64,000 nt of DNA from Burkholderiales bacterium. Its GTDB lineage: Bacteria > Pseudomonadota > Gammaproteobacteria > Burkholderiales > Burkholderiaceae_F. Location: NCBI GenBank assembly GCA_020248785.1, contig JADCGX010000008.1:1-64000 (forward strand). The letters are read 5' to 3'. This document shows positions 54,448 to 63,342 of this stretch, in pieces; positions within the stretch are counted from its first letter, which is position 1, and the number at the start of each line of letters is the position of its first letter. A program made the translations under genes and the position numbers. The notes beneath the pieces are model-generated. The model saw only the letters and a program-made list of their open reading frames with translations. It was not told where the DNA came from and ran no database searches.

Positions 54448-55272
54448 TCAGCGCCACAGCGCGTGCAGGTGGTGCAAGGGCGCCGGCCCCTGCCCCACGT
54501 TCAGCTGCGCAGTCTGGGCCAGCGCGCCTGCGACGTACTGGCGCGCGCGGCGAGCGGCCGTGGGCACATCGGCACATTGCGGCAGCAGTGCCGCCAGCGC
54601 GGCAGACAGCGCACAGCCGGCGCCCTGCGCCTGCACGCGCAAGCGGGGCGCGGGGAGCTCGATCATCTTGTCGCCATCGAACAGCAGGTCCGGACTGTCC
54701 GCCGCGGTCAGGCGGCCGCCTTTCAAGTAGACCCAGCGGCTGCCCGCGTGCGTCATCGCCTCGCGCAGCGCTTCGGCCGCCTGCTGCATCTCCCTGACCG
54801 AGTCCGGAGCGCGCCGGCCGAGCAGCAGACCAGCCTCGGGCAGGTTGGGCGTGAGAACCGTGGCCAGCGGGAGCAGCGCCTCGCGCAGCGCGGCCACCAC
54901 CGGCTTGTCGAGCACGGCCTGGCCGCGGCGGTCGAGCAGCACGGGATCGACGACCAGTTGCGGCGGCAGCCGGGCGGCCAGCGCATCGGCCACCTCCGTG
55001 ATCGTCGTCACCGCGGGCAGCAGGCCGGTCTTGGCGGCGGCGAGCGCAACGTCGGCCAGCAGCGCGTCGAGCTGGCCGCGCAGCACGGGCGGCAGCACTG
55101 GATGCACCTCGCGCACCGCCTGCGTGTCCTGCACGAGGACAGCGACCACCACGCCGCAGCCGTAGGCGCCAAGGGCCGACAAGCTCTTCATGTCCGCCAG
55201 CAGTCCGCTGGCGCCGGTGGGGTCCACGCTGCTGATGGATAGGACGTTGGGGATGCCCGCGGCTGTGTGCAT
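54448..55272 (-). CDS. thiD: HMP/HMP-phosphate kinase
   Basis: This ribokinase-fold enzyme (274 residues) phosphorylates hydroxymethylpyrimidine and its phosphate for thiamine synthesis. It has VLSISSVDPTGASGLLADMKSLSALGAYGCGVV, VLPPVLRGQLDALLAD, AAKTGLL, LVVDPVLLDRRGQAVL, LTPNLPEAGLLLG and the anion hole/Cys loop QGAGCALSAALA. The usual HGTGC is QGAGC and the usual SGGAGIQAD is TGASGLLAD, so several substrate-loop residues differ from E. coli ThiD. It may be a divergent paralogue. No other thi genes are near. Confidence 0.85.
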   Translation of the reverse strand: MHTAAGIPNVLSISSVDPTGASGLLADMKSLSALGAYGCGVVVAVLVQDTQAVREVHPVLPPVLRGQLDALLADVALAAAKTGLLPAVTTITEVADALAARLPPQLVVDPVLLDRRGQAVLDKPVVAALREALLPLATVLTPNLPEAGLLLGRRAPDSVREMQQAAEALREAMTHAGSRWVYLKGGRLTAADSPDLLFDGDKMIELPAPRLRVQAQGAGCALSAALAALLPQCADVPTAARRARQYVAGALAQTAQLNVGQGPAPLHHLHALWR

Positions 55273-55435
55273 GACGGCATGCTAAGGCCACGCGGATCGC
55301 ACTCGGGCACGCGCCCGCCGGACCGCGCGAGGACATTCGGCGCGACGGAACGCCGTTGGCGGGGGGTGAAACGCAGGGGCCGCGCTCAGGGCCGTTGCTA
55401 GACTTGCGCGCCGTGACTCATCTGGACCCAGAGCA

Positions 55436-56176
55436 ATGACGACAGCCACTGCCGAGGCTCCCGCAGGCCAGGGCGCGCCGGTGCTCGACATCGAGCGCGC
55501 GCGCTTCAACATGGTGGAGCAGCAGATCCGCACCTGGGAGGTCCTGGACCAGTCGGTGCTCGACCTGCTGCTGCTGGTGCGGCGCGAGGCGTTCGTGCCG
55601 CCCGCGTACCGCGCGCTTGCCTTCGCCGACATGGAGATCCCGCTGAAGCTCGCGCCGGGGCCCGACGATGGCGAGCGCCAGGTCGACACCGGCGAGACGA
55701 TGTTCGCGCCCAAGGTCGAGGCGCGCTTCCTGCAGGAACTCGGCGTCAAGCCCCACGAGCACGTGCTGGAGATCGGCACGGGCTCGGGCTACATGGCAGC
55801 CCTGCTCGCACACAAGGCGCAGCACGTCCTGAGCGTGGAGATCGACGCGCGCCTGAAGCGCTTCGCGCAGGGCAATCTGGCCCGCGCCGGCGTGCGCAAC
55901 GTCAAGGTCGAACTCGGCGACGGCGCACAGGGCTGGCCGGCGCGCGCCCCCTACGACGTGATCATGGTCTCCGGCGGACTGCCGCTGCTGCCCGAGAAGT
56001 TGCTGGCGCAGCTGAAGATCGGCGGCCGGCTGGCGGCGACCGTCGGCGCGCCGCCGGTGATGAGTGCGCAGGTCGTGACGCGCGTGAGCGACACGGGCTA
56101 CGACACGCTGCATCTGTTCGAGACGCTGACCAAGCCACTGCGCAATGCGCTGCGGCCGTCGCGCTTCACGTTCTGA
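55436..56176 (+). CDS. Protein-L-isoaspartate O-methyltransferase
   Basis: This 246-residue PCMT-family enzyme uses SAM to start repair of isoaspartate in aged proteins. It has RFNMVEQQIRTWEVLDQSVLDLLLLVRREAFVP, SAM motif VLEIGTGSGYMAALLA, VLSVEID, DGAQGWPARAPYDVIMVSGG and QLKIGGRLAATVG. The family motif is slightly altered (FVPPAYRALAFADMEIPL), as in the betaproteobacterial paralogue located before tolC. The rhodanese gene follows after 30 nt on the same strand, then tolC. Confidence 0.92.
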   Translation: MTTATAEAPAGQGAPVLDIERARFNMVEQQIRTWEVLDQSVLDLLLLVRREAFVPPAYRALAFADMEIPLKLAPGPDDGERQVDTGETMFAPKVEARFLQELGVKPHEHVLEIGTGSGYMAALLAHKAQHVLSVEIDARLKRFAQGNLARAGVRNVKVELGDGAQGWPARAPYDVIMVSGGLPLLPEKLLAQLKIGGRLAATVGAPPVMSAQVVTRVSDTGYDTLHLFETLTKPLRNALRPSRFTF

Positions 56177-56206
56177 TGCTGCGGCGGCAATCGGATTGAA
56201 ATCCCC

Positions 56207-56530
56207 TTGAAGCCCCTGACCGTTTCCGAGCTCGCGCACTGGCGGGCCGACACGCAGCGCGCCAGGCCCGTGCTGCTGGACGTGCGCGAGCCCTGGGAGA
56301 CGCAGATCTGCCAGATCGAAGGCTCGGCCTTGATGCCGATGCGGGAGGTGCCGACCCGGTTCGTCGACATCGACCCCGACCAGCCCGTGGTGTGCATCTG
56401 CCACCACGGCGGGCGCAGCGCGCACGTGGCGATGTTTCTCAACCGGCAGGGCTACGGCGACGTCTACAACCTGACCGGCGGCATTGACGCCTGGGCGCGA
56501 CAGATCGACCGCGCGATGGCAACGTACTGA
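56207..56530 (+). CDS. Rhodanese-like sulfurtransferase domain protein
   Basis: This 107-residue single-domain rhodanese has PVLLDVREPWETQICQIEGSALMPMREVP, the active-site loop VCICHHGGRSAHVAMFL with catalytic Cys in C-H-H-G-G-R, and VYNLTGGIDAWA. It transfers sulfane sulfur or senses redox; the exact role is unknown. The start appears to be TTG 56207, since there is no ATG before the conserved KPLTVSEL. It sits between pcm and tolC in what looks like one operon. Confidence 0.93.
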   Translation: MKPLTVSELAHWRADTQRARPVLLDVREPWETQICQIEGSALMPMREVPTRFVDIDPDQPVVCICHHGGRSAHVAMFLNRQGYGDVYNLTGGIDAWARQIDRAMATY

Positions 56531-56608
56531 GCGACGACTGTGCCCTGGGCGCAGCCCGACCTGCAATCCAAGAACCCATGTCGGCGCAAGCCGGACGGAG
56601 AGACGGAA

Positions 56609-58123
56609 ATGACGCGGCGCGTATATCGCACAGCCTTTTCACCAACGAGTACCCGGATGCGTGTTGCCCGACTGAGCGGCAGCGTCGCGGCTGCTGTGCT
56701 GGCTCTGGCCACCGCGGCCCCGGCTGCCGGGCAGCAGCCTTCAGCGCAGCAGGGGGTGCGGGTCGAAGATCCGGTCGGACCGTTGCGCGAGGCGGCCAGG
56801 CAAGAGCGCGTCGTGAACTTGTTGACCTTGTATCGCGAGGCGCTGGAAAACGACGCTCAGTTCCAGTCGGCGCGCTTTCAGTACACGGCCACCCAGGAGC
56901 GCGTGCCCCAGGCGCGCGCTGGGCTGCTGCCCAACCTGAACGCGACCGGCAACTACACCGAGTCCTTCCCGGATTCGACCGCGACAGTCAACGGCGCGAG
57001 CGTCACGCCGCCGCGGCCGGGAACGAACGTCGAGATCAATGGCGACAACCGCTTCAACAGCTATGGCGGCGGCTTGAACCTGAGCGTGCCGCTGTACCGC
57101 CCGCAGAACTGGGAAGCGTTCGAGCAGGCCAAGCTGCAGGTGCTGCAGGCCGAGAGCGTGCTGGCGCAGGCCCGCCAGGACTTGGCGGTGCGCGTGGTCA
57201 ACGCCTACTTTAACGTGCTGGCGGCTCGCGACCAGGTGATCGCGCTGGAAACTCAGCGGGAATCGACGCTGCAGCAGCTCGCACAGGCCCGCCGCGAGTT
57301 CGAGGTCGGCACCAAGACCATCATCGACACCAACGAGGCGCAGGCGCGCTACGACCAGATCCTGGCGCAATTGCAGGTGGCCGTGGGCACACTGATCGTC
57401 CGCCGCAATGACCTGCGTGCGATTGTCGGCCGCGACCCGGAAGTCCTCGCGGCACTGGTCGACAATCCCAAGCTGGAGTTGCCGCAACCCAACGATCCTA
57501 ACGCCTGGGTCAGGGCCACCGAGGAAGGCAACTACAGCATCCGCGTGGCGCGTGCCAGCGCGCGGATCGCCGAGCGCGAGGTGCAGCGCAACCGCGACGC
57601 GCACAAGCCCACGCTCGACCTCGTGGGCGGCTACAACGTCAATCGCAGCAACGGGACCGCATTTAACGACCTGCCGGCGCGCTCCAACACCGCGAGTGTG
57701 GGGGTGCAGCTGAACGTGCCTGTTTACAGCGGCGGGCTGATCCAGAGCCGCGTGCGCGAAGCGCTCGCTCTGCAGAACCGCTCCAATAGTGACCTGGAGA
57801 ATGCGCTTCGCACCGCCACCAACAGTGCACGCGCCGCCTTTACGGGCGTGAACTTCGGCCTGACCCAGGTGCAGGCGCTGGAGTCGGCCGAGCGCTCGGC
57901 ACGCACGCAGCTCGACTCGACGCGCCTGGGCTATCAGGTGGGCGTGCGGATCCAGCTCGACGTGCTCAACGCGACCACGCAACTGGTGGCCACGCAGCGC
58001 GATCTCAAGCGCGCGCGCTACGACTTCCTGATCAGCGGCCTCAATCTGAAAGCCGCCGCCGGCGCGCTCACCGAAGACGATCTGCGCGCCGTCAACGCGC
58101 TGCTGACGGCGCCGGCACAGTAG
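56609..58123 (+). CDS. tolC: TolC-family outer-membrane channel protein
   Basis: This 504-residue protein has a signal peptide (about 17-42: MRVARLSGSVAAAVLALATAAPAAG) and two OEP repeats typical of type I secretion/TolC channels. They include LLTLYREALENDAQFQSARFQYTATQERVPQARAGLLPNLNATGNYTES, YRPQNWEAFEQAKLQVLQAESVLAQARQDLAVRVVNAYFNVLAARD, a second beta/helix half from HKPTLDLVGGYN, and TRLGYQVGVRIQLDVLNA. ATG 56609 has a purine-rich GGAGAGACGGAA upstream; ATG 56657 would start right at the signal peptide. It may serve the MacAB-like pump in the window. Its 3' end overlaps the convergent waaA by 32 nt. Confidence 0.93.
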   Translation: MTRRVYRTAFSPTSTRMRVARLSGSVAAAVLALATAAPAAGQQPSAQQGVRVEDPVGPLREAARQERVVNLLTLYREALENDAQFQSARFQYTATQERVPQARAGLLPNLNATGNYTESFPDSTATVNGASVTPPRPGTNVEINGDNRFNSYGGGLNLSVPLYRPQNWEAFEQAKLQVLQAESVLAQARQDLAVRVVNAYFNVLAARDQVIALETQRESTLQQLAQARREFEVGTKTIIDTNEAQARYDQILAQLQVAVGTLIVRRNDLRAIVGRDPEVLAALVDNPKLELPQPNDPNAWVRATEEGNYSIRVARASARIAEREVQRNRDAHKPTLDLVGGYNVNRSNGTAFNDLPARSNTASVGVQLNVPVYSGGLIQSRVREALALQNRSNSDLENALRTATNSARAAFTGVNFGLTQVQALESAERSARTQLDSTRLGYQVGVRIQLDVLNATTQLVATQRDLKRARYDFLISGLNLKAAAGALTEDDLRAVNALLTAPAQ

Positions 58124-59492
58124 CCGGCTGAGCTGCGTCGCTGATTTCGCCGCTGCTTGCGTCGCCGCCTGCACCGCTTGCTGGCGCCGGCGGCAGCAGC
58201 ACGAGCAAGCGCTCCACCGTCGCGGCCGTCGCACCGCGATGCTCGGCGGCAAAGGCCTGCGCGGCCGCGCGCATCTGCGCCATGCGCTGCGGCTCGCGCG
58301 CCAGTTGCGCCATCAGCCGCAGCGCGTCCGCGGCGTGACTGACCTGCACCGCCGCACCGGCCGCGAGCGCTTGCTCGGCCGCGAACGAGAAGTTGTAGAT
58401 GCTCGGCCCCAGGATGACCGGCGTGCCGCAGGAGCACGACTCGATCAGGTTCTGCGAGCCAAACGGACCCAGCGAGCCACCCATCAGCGTGACATCCGCC
58501 AGCCCGTAGTACAGCGCCAGCTCGCCCATCGAATCGCCCAGCAGCACCGTGCCCTGCACCGCTGGCGCGGTCCACGCATCGCGGCTGCGCCGCGACACCG
58601 CAAAACCCTTGCTCTCGATGAGCCGCGCCACCTCGTCGAACCGCTGCGGATGCCGCGGCACGATCAGGAGCGTGGCCCGAAAATCGGGGTCAGACCCCGA
58701 TTTCGTGGACAGCAGATCCTTGTAGGCGTCCAGGATCATCGCCTCCTCGCCTTCGCGCGTGCTGGCCGCGAGCCAGACCGGCGCTGGGCCTAGGGTCACG
58801 CGCAGCCGCTGGCCGGCGTCGATCAGCTCCCGGGGCGGCAACAGATCGAACTTGAGGTTGCCGACCACCTCGATCGGCCCGTCGTACAGCGCGGCGAGCC
58901 GCTCGGCATCCGCGGGCGTCTGCGCCAGCACGCGCGTGAACGCTCGAGCAGCCTCGCGCAGCAGCGGGGCGAAGCGCTGGCCGCGCGCCAGCGAGCGCGC
59001 CGACAGTCGCGCGTTGACCAGCACCATGGGCACCTGCTGAGCGCGCGCCGCGTGCAGCAGATTCGGCCAGATCTCGGTCTCGAGCACGACACCGAGCGAC
59101 GGCCTCGTTTCGTCGAAGAAGCGCGTCAAGGCGTCTGACAACTCATACGGCAGATAGCGCTGCACTACTCGCCCCGCGAACTGCTTGGCGAGCCCACCGC
59201 CCACGGCGCGACCGGTCGGCGTCATGTGAGTGAGCACGACGTGCAGATCGGGCCGTGCCGCAAAGAGTGCCTCGAGCAGCGGCTGCGCCGCGCGCGTCTC
59301 GCCCACCGATACCGCATGCACCCACAGGACGGGCCGGCCGGTCGGCTGCGCGCCGGCACCGCCAAAGCGCTCGGACCAGTGCTGGCGATACTCCGGCTGC
59401 CGCAGGCCGCGCCACAGCAGGTACAGCGCGACCAGCGGCCGGCCGAGGCGCCAGGCGAGTGAATACAGGCGGCGGGCCCGGTCGGGGCTCAT
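58092..59492 (-). CDS. waaA: 3-deoxy-D-manno-octulosonic acid (Kdo) transferase
   Basis: This 466-residue GT30 enzyme adds Kdo to lipid A at the inner membrane. It has RLYSLAWRLGRPLVALYLLWRGLRQPEYRQHWSERFG, VLWVHAVSVGETRAAQPLLEAL, LTHMTPTGRAVG, VLETEIWPNLLHAARAQQVPMVLVNARLSARS, GNLKFDL, IVPRHPQRFDEVARLI and GGSLGPFGSQNLIESCSCGTPVILGP. A 23-bp palindrome lies inside the gene and adds about a dozen residues (STKSGSDPDFRAT) in frame before LLIVPRHP. The start ATG 59492 overlaps the stop of a mini-ORF that links it to waaC. Residues after about 435 are an Ala/Ser-rich tail. Confidence 0.95.
   Translation of the reverse strand: MSPDRARRLYSLAWRLGRPLVALYLLWRGLRQPEYRQHWSERFGGAGAQPTGRPVLWVHAVSVGETRAAQPLLEALFAARPDLHVVLTHMTPTGRAVGGGLAKQFAGRVVQRYLPYELSDALTRFFDETRPSLGVVLETEIWPNLLHAARAQQVPMVLVNARLSARSLARGQRFAPLLREAARAFTRVLAQTPADAERLAALYDGPIEVVGNLKFDLLPPRELIDAGQRLRVTLGPAPVWLAASTREGEEAMILDAYKDLLSTKSGSDPDFRATLLIVPRHPQRFDEVARLIESKGFAVSRRSRDAWTAPAVQGTVLLGDSMGELALYYGLADVTLMGGSLGPFGSQNLIESCSCGTPVILGPSIYNFSFAAEQALAAGAAVQVSHAADALRLMAQLAREPQRMAQMRAAAQAFAAEHRGATAATVERLLVLLPPAPASGAGGDASSGEISDAAQPATVPAPSAAR
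58681..58703 (-). repeat. 23-bp perfect palindrome inside waaA
   Basis: AAATCGGGGTC and GACCCCGATTT flank a single central A, an 11-bp perfect inverted repeat. It interrupts the coding region in frame. This palindrome type is known as a dispersed repeat in several bacteria, which is recalled knowledge and unchecked. Confidence 0.8.
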
Positions 59493-59578
59493 TGGACCGC
59501 CTCGCGCAGCGCGCTCACTGGACTACCCTCGCGCTGCGCGCTCAGGAATTCGCCCTTGGGGCGGCCCGGCGGGCTCAT
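59489..59578 (-). CDS. Coupling mini-ORF between waaC and waaA
   Basis: This frame encodes 29 residues, MSPPGRPKGEFLSAQREGSP followed by VSALREAVQ. The ATG overlaps the waaC stop (ATGA), and the TGA overlaps the waaA start (ATGA). It contains the same 60-bp unit as the triplicate before puuE. GAGGG near its middle may serve an internal GTG, and GAGGCGG near its end lies 7 nt before the waaA ATG. The peptide is unlikely to have an enzymatic role; translational coupling is the inference. Confidence 0.55.
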   Translation of the reverse strand: MSPPGRPKGEFLSAQREGSPVSALREAVQ

Positions 59579-60534
59579 GCCGCACGCAACTGCTCGACGG
59601 CAGCACGCACGTCGGCCACCGGCGGATGGATGTCGACACCGCCCAGGCTCGCACAGCGCGCGCCAACGAGCCCGACCAGCCGCGGGTCGTAGTCGCAGAA
59701 CAGACCGACCGTCGGCGTATCGAGCGCCGCGGCCAGATGCGACAGCCCGGTATCGAGCCCGACCACGACTTGCGCCCGCGCCAGCACGGCGGCCACCGCC
59801 TCCAGCCCGAGGCGCGGCATCACGGTCGCGGCCCGCATGCCCTGCGCGCGCGCGTGCGAGCGATCGCCCTCGTCCATCGAGCCCCAGAAGAGGAGGCTGC
59901 GCCAGCCGCGCTGCGCAAAGCTCGCTTCGACCGCGCGCCAGCGCTCGTCTGGCCACAGCTTGGTGGGCCGACTGGCGTTGGTGAGCAGCACCGCGAAGGG
60001 CGCGCGGGTGAACTCGGCGAGCTCCGCCGGGAGCGCTGGCGCGGTCAGGCCGAAGCGCGCCGGCCCCGCCACGGTGTAGCCGAGCGCCGCAGCACCGACG
60101 GCGCGATTGCGTGCGATCGCATGCAGCGTCCGATCGACGGCGACCGGCCGCTGATACAGCCGCGCTGCCAGCGGCTCGCGCGCCGATGCCTTGTCAAGCC
60201 CCACGATCGGCGCCTGCGCCCAACGCGCCATCCACGCGCTCTTGAGCAGCCCCTGGCAGTCGATGACCATGTCGTAGCGCGCAGCGCGCAGCGCGCGCCG
60301 TGCGTCCCCGATCTCCTGCCAGGTCGCGGCCGAGAACAGGTCCTTGCGCCAGCGCCGCACGGCCACGGGCACCGCGTGGCGCACGGCTGGATGCATGCGC
60401 ACGATCGGCGCAAAGCCCTCTTCGACCAACCAGTCGATTTCGATCCTGGCCTGCGCCTGCGCGAGATCCGTCGCCAGCGGCAGCGCATGGATGACGTCGC
60501 CCAGCGACGAGGTCTTGACGATGAGTAGGCGCAC
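59575..60534 (-). CDS. waaC: Lipopolysaccharide heptosyltransferase I
   Basis: This 319-residue GT9 enzyme adds the first heptose to Kdo2-lipid A. It has MRLLIVKTSSLGDVIHALPLATDL, IDWLVEEGFAPIVRMHPAV, YDMVIDCQGLLKSAWMAR, the substrate loop LLTNASRPTKLWPDERW, LFWGSMDEG, and VVVGLDTGLSHLAAALDTPTVGLFCDYDP. Length and start (ATG 60534) match the family. It is the first gene of a waaC - mini-ORF - waaA unit; galE ends 36 nt upstream, so galE may be in the same transcript. Confidence 0.96.
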   Translation of the reverse strand: MRLLIVKTSSLGDVIHALPLATDLAQAQARIEIDWLVEEGFAPIVRMHPAVRHAVPVAVRRWRKDLFSAATWQEIGDARRALRAARYDMVIDCQGLLKSAWMARWAQAPIVGLDKASAREPLAARLYQRPVAVDRTLHAIARNRAVGAAALGYTVAGPARFGLTAPALPAELAEFTRAPFAVLLTNASRPTKLWPDERWRAVEASFAQRGWRSLLFWGSMDEGDRSHARAQGMRAATVMPRLGLEAVAAVLARAQVVVGLDTGLSHLAAALDTPTVGLFCDYDPRLVGLVGARCASLGGVDIHPPVADVRAAVEQLRAA

Positions 60535-60570
60535 GGCGGCGGATGCTACCCGCCCCGCTCGCGTGCCGCC

Positions 60571-61590
60571 CTAGACCGTGCGGTAACCCTCGGGATTGGC
60601 CTGCTGCCAGCGCCAGCCCGACGCGCACAGGTCCTCGAGCGAGCGCGTCGCCTGCCAGTGCAGCAGCCGATGTGCGAGCGAGGCATCGGCCCAGCAGGCC
60701 GCGATGTCCCCAGGTCGGCGCGCGACGATGGTGTGCGGCACCTTGGCCCCCGTTGCCGACTCGAACGCATGCACCATCTCCAGCACGCTCGTGCCCTGGC
60801 CGGTGCCGAGGTTGATGGCGACGAAGCCGTGATCACGCGCGAGCCAGTCGAGCGCCTTCACGTGGCCCAGCGCCAGATCCACCACGTGCAGGTAGTCGCG
60901 CACGCCGGTGCCATCCACCGTGGGCCAGTCGTTACCAAACACGCTCAGGCGCTCACGCTTGCCGATGGCGACCTGCGTGATGAACGGAAACAGGTTGTTC
61001 GGGATGTCGGCCGGGTCTTCGCCGATGCGGCCGCTCGGGTGCGCGCCCACCGGATTGAAGTAGCGCAGCGCCACCGCCGCCGCACCGGGCTCGGCCACGC
61101 ACCAGTCGCGCAGGATCTGCTCGACCATCGCCTTGGTCTGCCCATAGGGGTTGAACGGGCGGACCGGCGCGTCCTCCGTGATCGGCAGCTTGTCCGGATT
61201 GCCATAGACGGTGGCCGACGAGCTGAACACGATGCGCATCACATGGGCCGCGCGCATGGCCTCGAGCAGCGTCAGCGTGCCCGCGACGTTGTTCTCGTAG
61301 TACGCCAGCGGCTTGGCGACCGACTCCCCCACCGCCTTGAGCGCCGCAAAGTGGATCACCGCATCCACCTTCACCGCGTGGAACAGCGAGTCCAGCAGGC
61401 TGCGGTCGCGGATGTCGCCGGTGAACAGGCGCACCTCGCGGCCGGCGATCTCCTGCACGCGCTTGACCGCCTCGGGCGAACTGTTGGAAAAGTTGTCGAG
61501 GCAGACCACGTCATGGCCGGCGGCCAGCAGCTCCACCATCGTGTGCGAGCCGATGTAGCCGGCGCCGCCGGTGACGAGAATTCTTGCCAT
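60571..61590 (-). CDS. galE: UDP-glucose 4-epimerase
   Basis: This SDR-family epimerase (339 residues) interconverts UDP-glucose and UDP-galactose for envelope glycans. It has the NAD loop VTGGAGYIGSH at the N-terminus, DNFSNSS, VIHFAALKAVGES, the catalytic SSSATVYG and YGQTK (Y-x3-K), LRYFNPVGAHPSG, VFGNDWPTVDGTGVRDYLHVVDLA, and C-terminal RRPGDIAACWADASLA. ATG 61590 is preferred to the adjoining upstream codon. It is followed by waaC and preceded by the phosphohexomutase gene, with a hairpin between. Confidence 0.96.
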   Translation of the reverse strand: MARILVTGGAGYIGSHTMVELLAAGHDVVCLDNFSNSSPEAVKRVQEIAGREVRLFTGDIRDRSLLDSLFHAVKVDAVIHFAALKAVGESVAKPLAYYENNVAGTLTLLEAMRAAHVMRIVFSSSATVYGNPDKLPITEDAPVRPFNPYGQTKAMVEQILRDWCVAEPGAAAVALRYFNPVGAHPSGRIGEDPADIPNNLFPFITQVAIGKRERLSVFGNDWPTVDGTGVRDYLHVVDLALGHVKALDWLARDHGFVAINLGTGQGTSVLEMVHAFESATGAKVPHTIVARRPGDIAACWADASLAHRLLHWQATRSLEDLCASGWRWQQANPEGYRTV

Positions 61591-61677
61591 CACTTCATCC
61601 CGCAGGCCGCGCCGTGCCCGAGCTCCGCTCCACCGGCGCCGGCTGCCGCGCTCTCGCGCGGCCCGGAATCATGGGAA

Positions 61678-61702
61678 CGAGGGGGCTCGGCTGGCCCCCT
61701 CG
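61678..61702 (-). terminator. Hairpin between phosphohexomutase and galE
   Basis: A perfect 9-bp stem CGAGGGGGC / GCCCCCTCG with a 7-nt loop lies 45 nt past the mutase stop. On the minus strand only TTCCC follows, so it is at best a partial terminator. It may reduce read-through into galE. Confidence 0.45.
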
Positions 61703-61746
61703 TGCACCCCCAGCCAAGTTGTGTGGTCTCCGCAAGCATTGGTACC

Positions 61747-63132
61747 CTAGAACGGCAATGTGGCGTCCGGCTTCAACGCCGTGATAGCACGCGCGAAGTC
61801 GGCCTGGATGCGCTCGAGCGCTGCCTGGTTGTCGGCCTCGAAGCGCATGACGACGATCGGCGTGGTGTTCGATGGCCGCGCCAGACCAAAGCCGTCGTCG
61901 TACTCCACGCGCACGCCGTCGATGGTGATCACTTCGCGCGCGTTGGTGAACTTGCCCTCGCGCTGCAACCGTTCCATGAGCGCGAAGTTCTCGCCTTCGG
62001 CGGTCTTCAGGTGCAGCTCGGGCGTGCTGGCGGAGTTGGGCAGTGCGTTGAGCACGGCCGACGGATCGGCCTCGCGGCTCAGCAACTCGAGCAGCCGCGC
62101 GCCCGCGTACATGCCGTCATCAAAGCCGTACCAGCGGTGCTTGAAGAAGATGTGCCCGCTCATCTCGCCCGCCAACGGTGCGCCCGTCTCGCGCAGCTTG
62201 GCCTTGATCAGCGAGTGACCGGTACGCCACATCAGCGGCTCGCCGCCCCGGGCCTTGATCTCGCGCGCCAGATGGCGCGAGCACTTGACGTCGTAGATGA
62301 TCTGCGCGCCCGGCTGCTCGGCGAGCACGCCGCGCGCAAACAGCATCATCTGCCGGTCGGGAAAGATCACCTGTCCGTCCTTGGTCACCACACCCAGGCG
62401 GTCGCCGTCGCCGTCGAACGCCAGCCCGAGCTCGGCGTCGGTCTCGCGCAGCGCGCGCTGCAGGTCAGCGAGGTTCTCCAGGTGCGCAGGATCCGGATGG
62501 TGGTTGGGAAACGTGCCGTCGACCTCGCAAAAGAGCTCGACCACCTCGCAACCCAGCGCGCGATACAGCGCAGGCGCCATCGCACCGGCCACGCCATTGC
62601 CGCAATCCACCGCGATCTTCATCGTGCGCGCGAGCTTGATGTCGCCGGCGATGCGCTGCAGGTAAGGTCCGCTGACATCCGCCGTGCGCAGCGCGCCGGG
62701 CTGCTGCGCCCGCACCAGGTCACCGCGCTCGATGCGCTGACGCAACCGCTGCAGGCCCTCGCCATACATCGCCTCGCCGGCAAGCACCATTTTCAGCCCG
62801 TTGTACTCGGGCGGATTGTGGCTACCCGTGATCTCGATGCCCGAGTGAGTGCCGAGCTCGTAGGTGGCGAAGTACAGCATCGGCGTGGCGACCATGCCGA
62901 CGTCGACCACGTCCACGCCGGTCGAGCGGATGCCCTCGATCAGCGCGTCACGCAGCTTGGGCCCGGACAGGCGACCGTCACGGCCAACCGCGACCTCGCG
63001 CACGTCCTTGCGCAGCGCTTCACTGCCGAACGCCGCGCCGATCAGGCGCGTTGCCTCCACGGACAGCGACTTGTCGACGATGCCGCGGATGTCATAGGCC
63101 TTGAAGAGGCCGGGGTCGATGGACGTGGTCAT
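61747..63132 (-). CDS. Phosphomannomutase/phosphoglucomutase (AlgC-like)
   Basis: This 461-residue alpha-D-phosphohexomutase interconverts hexose 1- and 6-phosphates for sugar-nucleotide synthesis. It has FKAYDIRGIVDKSLS at the N-terminus, the phosphoserine loop TGSHNPPEYNG (Ser104), metal loop AFDGDGDRLG, sugar loop GGEPLMWRTGHSLIK and GEMSGHIFFKH, and phosphate loop EYDDGFGLARPSNTTPIVVMRFEA. The pattern is that of Pseudomonas AlgC. ATG 63132 gives the usual beginning; the longer frame is spurious. With galE and pgi it forms a hexose-phosphate module. Confidence 0.95.
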   Translation of the reverse strand: MTTSIDPGLFKAYDIRGIVDKSLSVEATRLIGAAFGSEALRKDVREVAVGRDGRLSGPKLRDALIEGIRSTGVDVVDVGMVATPMLYFATYELGTHSGIEITGSHNPPEYNGLKMVLAGEAMYGEGLQRLRQRIERGDLVRAQQPGALRTADVSGPYLQRIAGDIKLARTMKIAVDCGNGVAGAMAPALYRALGCEVVELFCEVDGTFPNHHPDPAHLENLADLQRALRETDAELGLAFDGDGDRLGVVTKDGQVIFPDRQMMLFARGVLAEQPGAQIIYDVKCSRHLAREIKARGGEPLMWRTGHSLIKAKLRETGAPLAGEMSGHIFFKHRWYGFDDGMYAGARLLELLSREADPSAVLNALPNSASTPELHLKTAEGENFALMERLQREGKFTNAREVITIDGVRVEYDDGFGLARPSNTTPIVVMRFEADNQAALERIQADFARAITALKPDATLPF

Positions 63133-63342
63133 GCGCAGGACCAATGGAGTGAGAGGGATGGGACCGCGTTGCCGCGAGCTGCACCACGATGCAAGAGGGA
63201 CGAAGGGGCCGGGACAAGGGGGCCGAATACAATTCAGTCTATCAACGCACCGCGCGCGCTCGGTGCGGGCAAGCCGTATGCAGCCCCCTCTGTGCGCCGT
63301 TGCGGGGGTTGGCGGTACATCGAACGCCGCAGGCGGAACCAT

